Below are positions 62,900 through 64,000 of a DNA stretch of 64,000 nt, one piece after another; position 1 is the first letter of the stretch, and the number at the start of each line of letters is the position of its first letter. Source of the stretch: Bufo bufo (taxonomy: Eukaryota; Chordata; Amphibia; Anura; Bufonidae); assembly GCF_905171765.1 (NCBI RefSeq), contig NC_053390.1, positions 215,835,927 to 215,899,926 on the forward strand. The letters run 5' to 3'. The translations under genes and the position numbers were made by a program. The notes under the pieces are model-generated. The model was not told the origin of the DNA. It ran no database searches and saw only the letters and a program-made list of their open reading frames with translations.

Positions 62900-63250
62900 T
62901 GTTCCCCGCCCGGGAGCGACTCCTGGGCTAGCTGTGCTCTGGCGATGGCCTGGCCGTCCCGGTCCCGTCACTGAGCTTTAGCCGCCTAGAATGGCGACGT
63001 CTTCAAAGACCCTCCCCTAGCTCCGCCCACAGCAGGAAAGGATGTGGCCAAGACTGGCAGCTGCCAGCGAAGGGGCGTGGCCTCACACAATCACATGCTG
63101 TGTGCGTCACCATACATAGCGATTGAAACAGTTCGTTCAAGGAGAGCCGTCGTCTGCGTTGGCGTGGCGACGTTACTTAGCGGCGTGACGTCACTGTGCA
63201 GGTGATAGGACCAGGTGGGAAACCGGAAGTGACTCCACTAAATAATGATG
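62900..63250 (-). promoter_or_regulatory. VPS37B: VPS37B promoter / CpG-rich 5' region
   Basis: GC- and CpG-rich sequence just upstream of the VPS37B ATG. Visible motifs are a full CRE (TGACGTCA, 63186-63193), an ETS-type CCGGAAGT (63223-63230), and GC boxes (CCCGCCC, 62906 region; GGGGCGTGG near 63073). No TATA box was seen. This fits a housekeeping CpG-island promoter. The transcription start is not determinable here. Motif presence is seen; function is inferred. Confidence 0.65.
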
Positions 63251-63710
63251 TTGTGGAAACAGAAAACTAGCCGCAGCAGCAGCGGACCTTAACCCTGTCA
63301 TGACGGGGGAGGTGCAGCCACCATAGCTTCAATCTTCTTATAACGACAGAACTGTTCTTACTCATATCAGTGCCCTTAGATTTCTAGTCTAGTGTATATT
63401 CAGTCGCGTGAGCGATTTATTTAGTGTAAAAAAACAAACTGGTGATCAGATCTCAGGAAATGATTGTAGTAAAACTTTCCAGTAGGGGGTTGGGAAAGGT
63501 TTCCATATTGTTGGACAGGATCCCATGAGAGATGTGCACAGAATTCGTCGGGATCCATCTCTGAGAGCTCTGACTAACTTATTATTTTTTATGAAACTGT
63601 AATTGTTTCAGTTTATTTCTAGTAGTGTGGGGACAGGGATGTGCAGCATTTTTGTAATACACGTCATTAGTGAAAAGTGTTTATTTTTACTAGAAAACAG
63701 GACGTAGTCA
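63251..63710. other. Upstream of VPS37B, nothing recognised
   Basis: No gene, array or complete element was seen between the promoter region and the MITE at 63711. Confidence 0.5.
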
Positions 63711-63953
63711 GGCAGCATTCATACGACTATCTATTTTGCAGTCCACAAATTGCTGATCCACAAAACACGGATGCCGTCCGCATTTTGCGGATCAGCACGT
63801 CCCACCCTTTGTTAGAAATGCCTATTCTTTCCTGCAAATGGGGCCGCGGAACAGACATACGGATAGCTCTATTAAAATGAATGAATCTGCATCCTATTTG
63901 CAAAAAATGCGGATCAGATGCAGACTTAAAATACGGTCATGTAAATACCCCCT
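63711..63953. mobile_element. TWA-targeting MITE, decayed
   Basis: GGCAGCATTCATACGACTAT at the left. The right end has ATACGGTCATGTAAATACCC then TTA. The interior keeps CGGATGCCGTCCGCATTTTG and CCTATTCTTTCC motifs. Confidence 0.65.
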
Positions 63954-63977
63954 TAGTTGTCAGTGTTTACTGAGCAC

Positions 63978-64000
63978 TTAAAGGGGTTGTTTCACTTCAA
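63978..64000. mobile_element. Left end of a T2-like MITE cut by the window edge
   Basis: TTAAAGGGGTTGTTTCACTT matches the left end of the element at 14344. The rest lies beyond the window. Confidence 0.5.

Noticed and set aside
62900..62971. N-terminal extension of VPS37B upstream of the ATG
   Set aside because: The extended frame starts at a GTG, has no ATG, and is closed by TAA at 62980. The ATG at 62899 matches the human N-terminus in length.

Overview
The window looks like vertebrate nuclear DNA, most likely from an anuran amphibian (frog or toad). Two intron-rich genes have canonical GT-AG junctions. They sit in dense mobile-element DNA of a kind familiar from anurans: TTAA-bounded T2/Kolobok-like MITEs, short elements whose ends read like GGCCTCATGCACACGACCGT, and DIRS, Penelope, Tc1 and L1 remnants. 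The species cannot be named from the sequence alone.

Only two host genes are supported. HIP1R (+ strand) is cut by the left edge. Its last nine coding exons lie between 5230 and 15665 and encode the final 264 residues: most of the I/LWEQ (THATCH) actin-binding domain, a basic/proline-rich segment and the C-terminus. VPS37B (- strand) is complete: four coding exons at 62899-62795, 33505-33334, 31988-31906 and 25408-24908 encode 286 residues of the ESCRT-I subunit. The genes converge tail to tail, as they do at human 12q24.31. HIP1R links clathrin coats to actin, and VPS37B sorts ubiquitinated cargo at endosomes. They share the endocytic route, but nothing here suggests co-regulation.

Layout: 1-5.2 kb holds an L1 remnant, a TTAA-ended repeat with an 870-bp foldback, and a Tc1 element broken by two insertions. 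5.2-15.7 kb holds HIP1R exons and introns filled with palindromic MITEs. 15.7-17.9 kb is the probable HIP1R 3' UTR. 18-22.9 kb is intergenic, with a nested MITE pair and a DIRS fragment. 23.0-24.9 kb is the VPS37B 3' UTR. 25.4-62.8 kb is VPS37B introns. Intron 1 alone is about 29 kb and contains Penelope, Tc1, hAT-type and solo-LTR insertions plus a 7.2-kb minisatellite ending about 250 bp from exon 1. 62.9-63.25 kb is the GC-rich VPS37B promoter region.

The most notable structures are these. (1) The minisatellite has two related monomers in higher-order blocks and carries TGACGTGG in nearly every A unit. (2) A large set of MITEs has 3-bp TTA/TAA target duplications, including a filled site and its empty-site homologue in the same window. 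(3) At four junctions, neighbouring TTAA elements share a single TTAA. (4) A near-perfect 310-bp palindrome fills most of a 394-bp HIP1R intron. I saw no CRISPR, operon, rRNA or tRNA genes.
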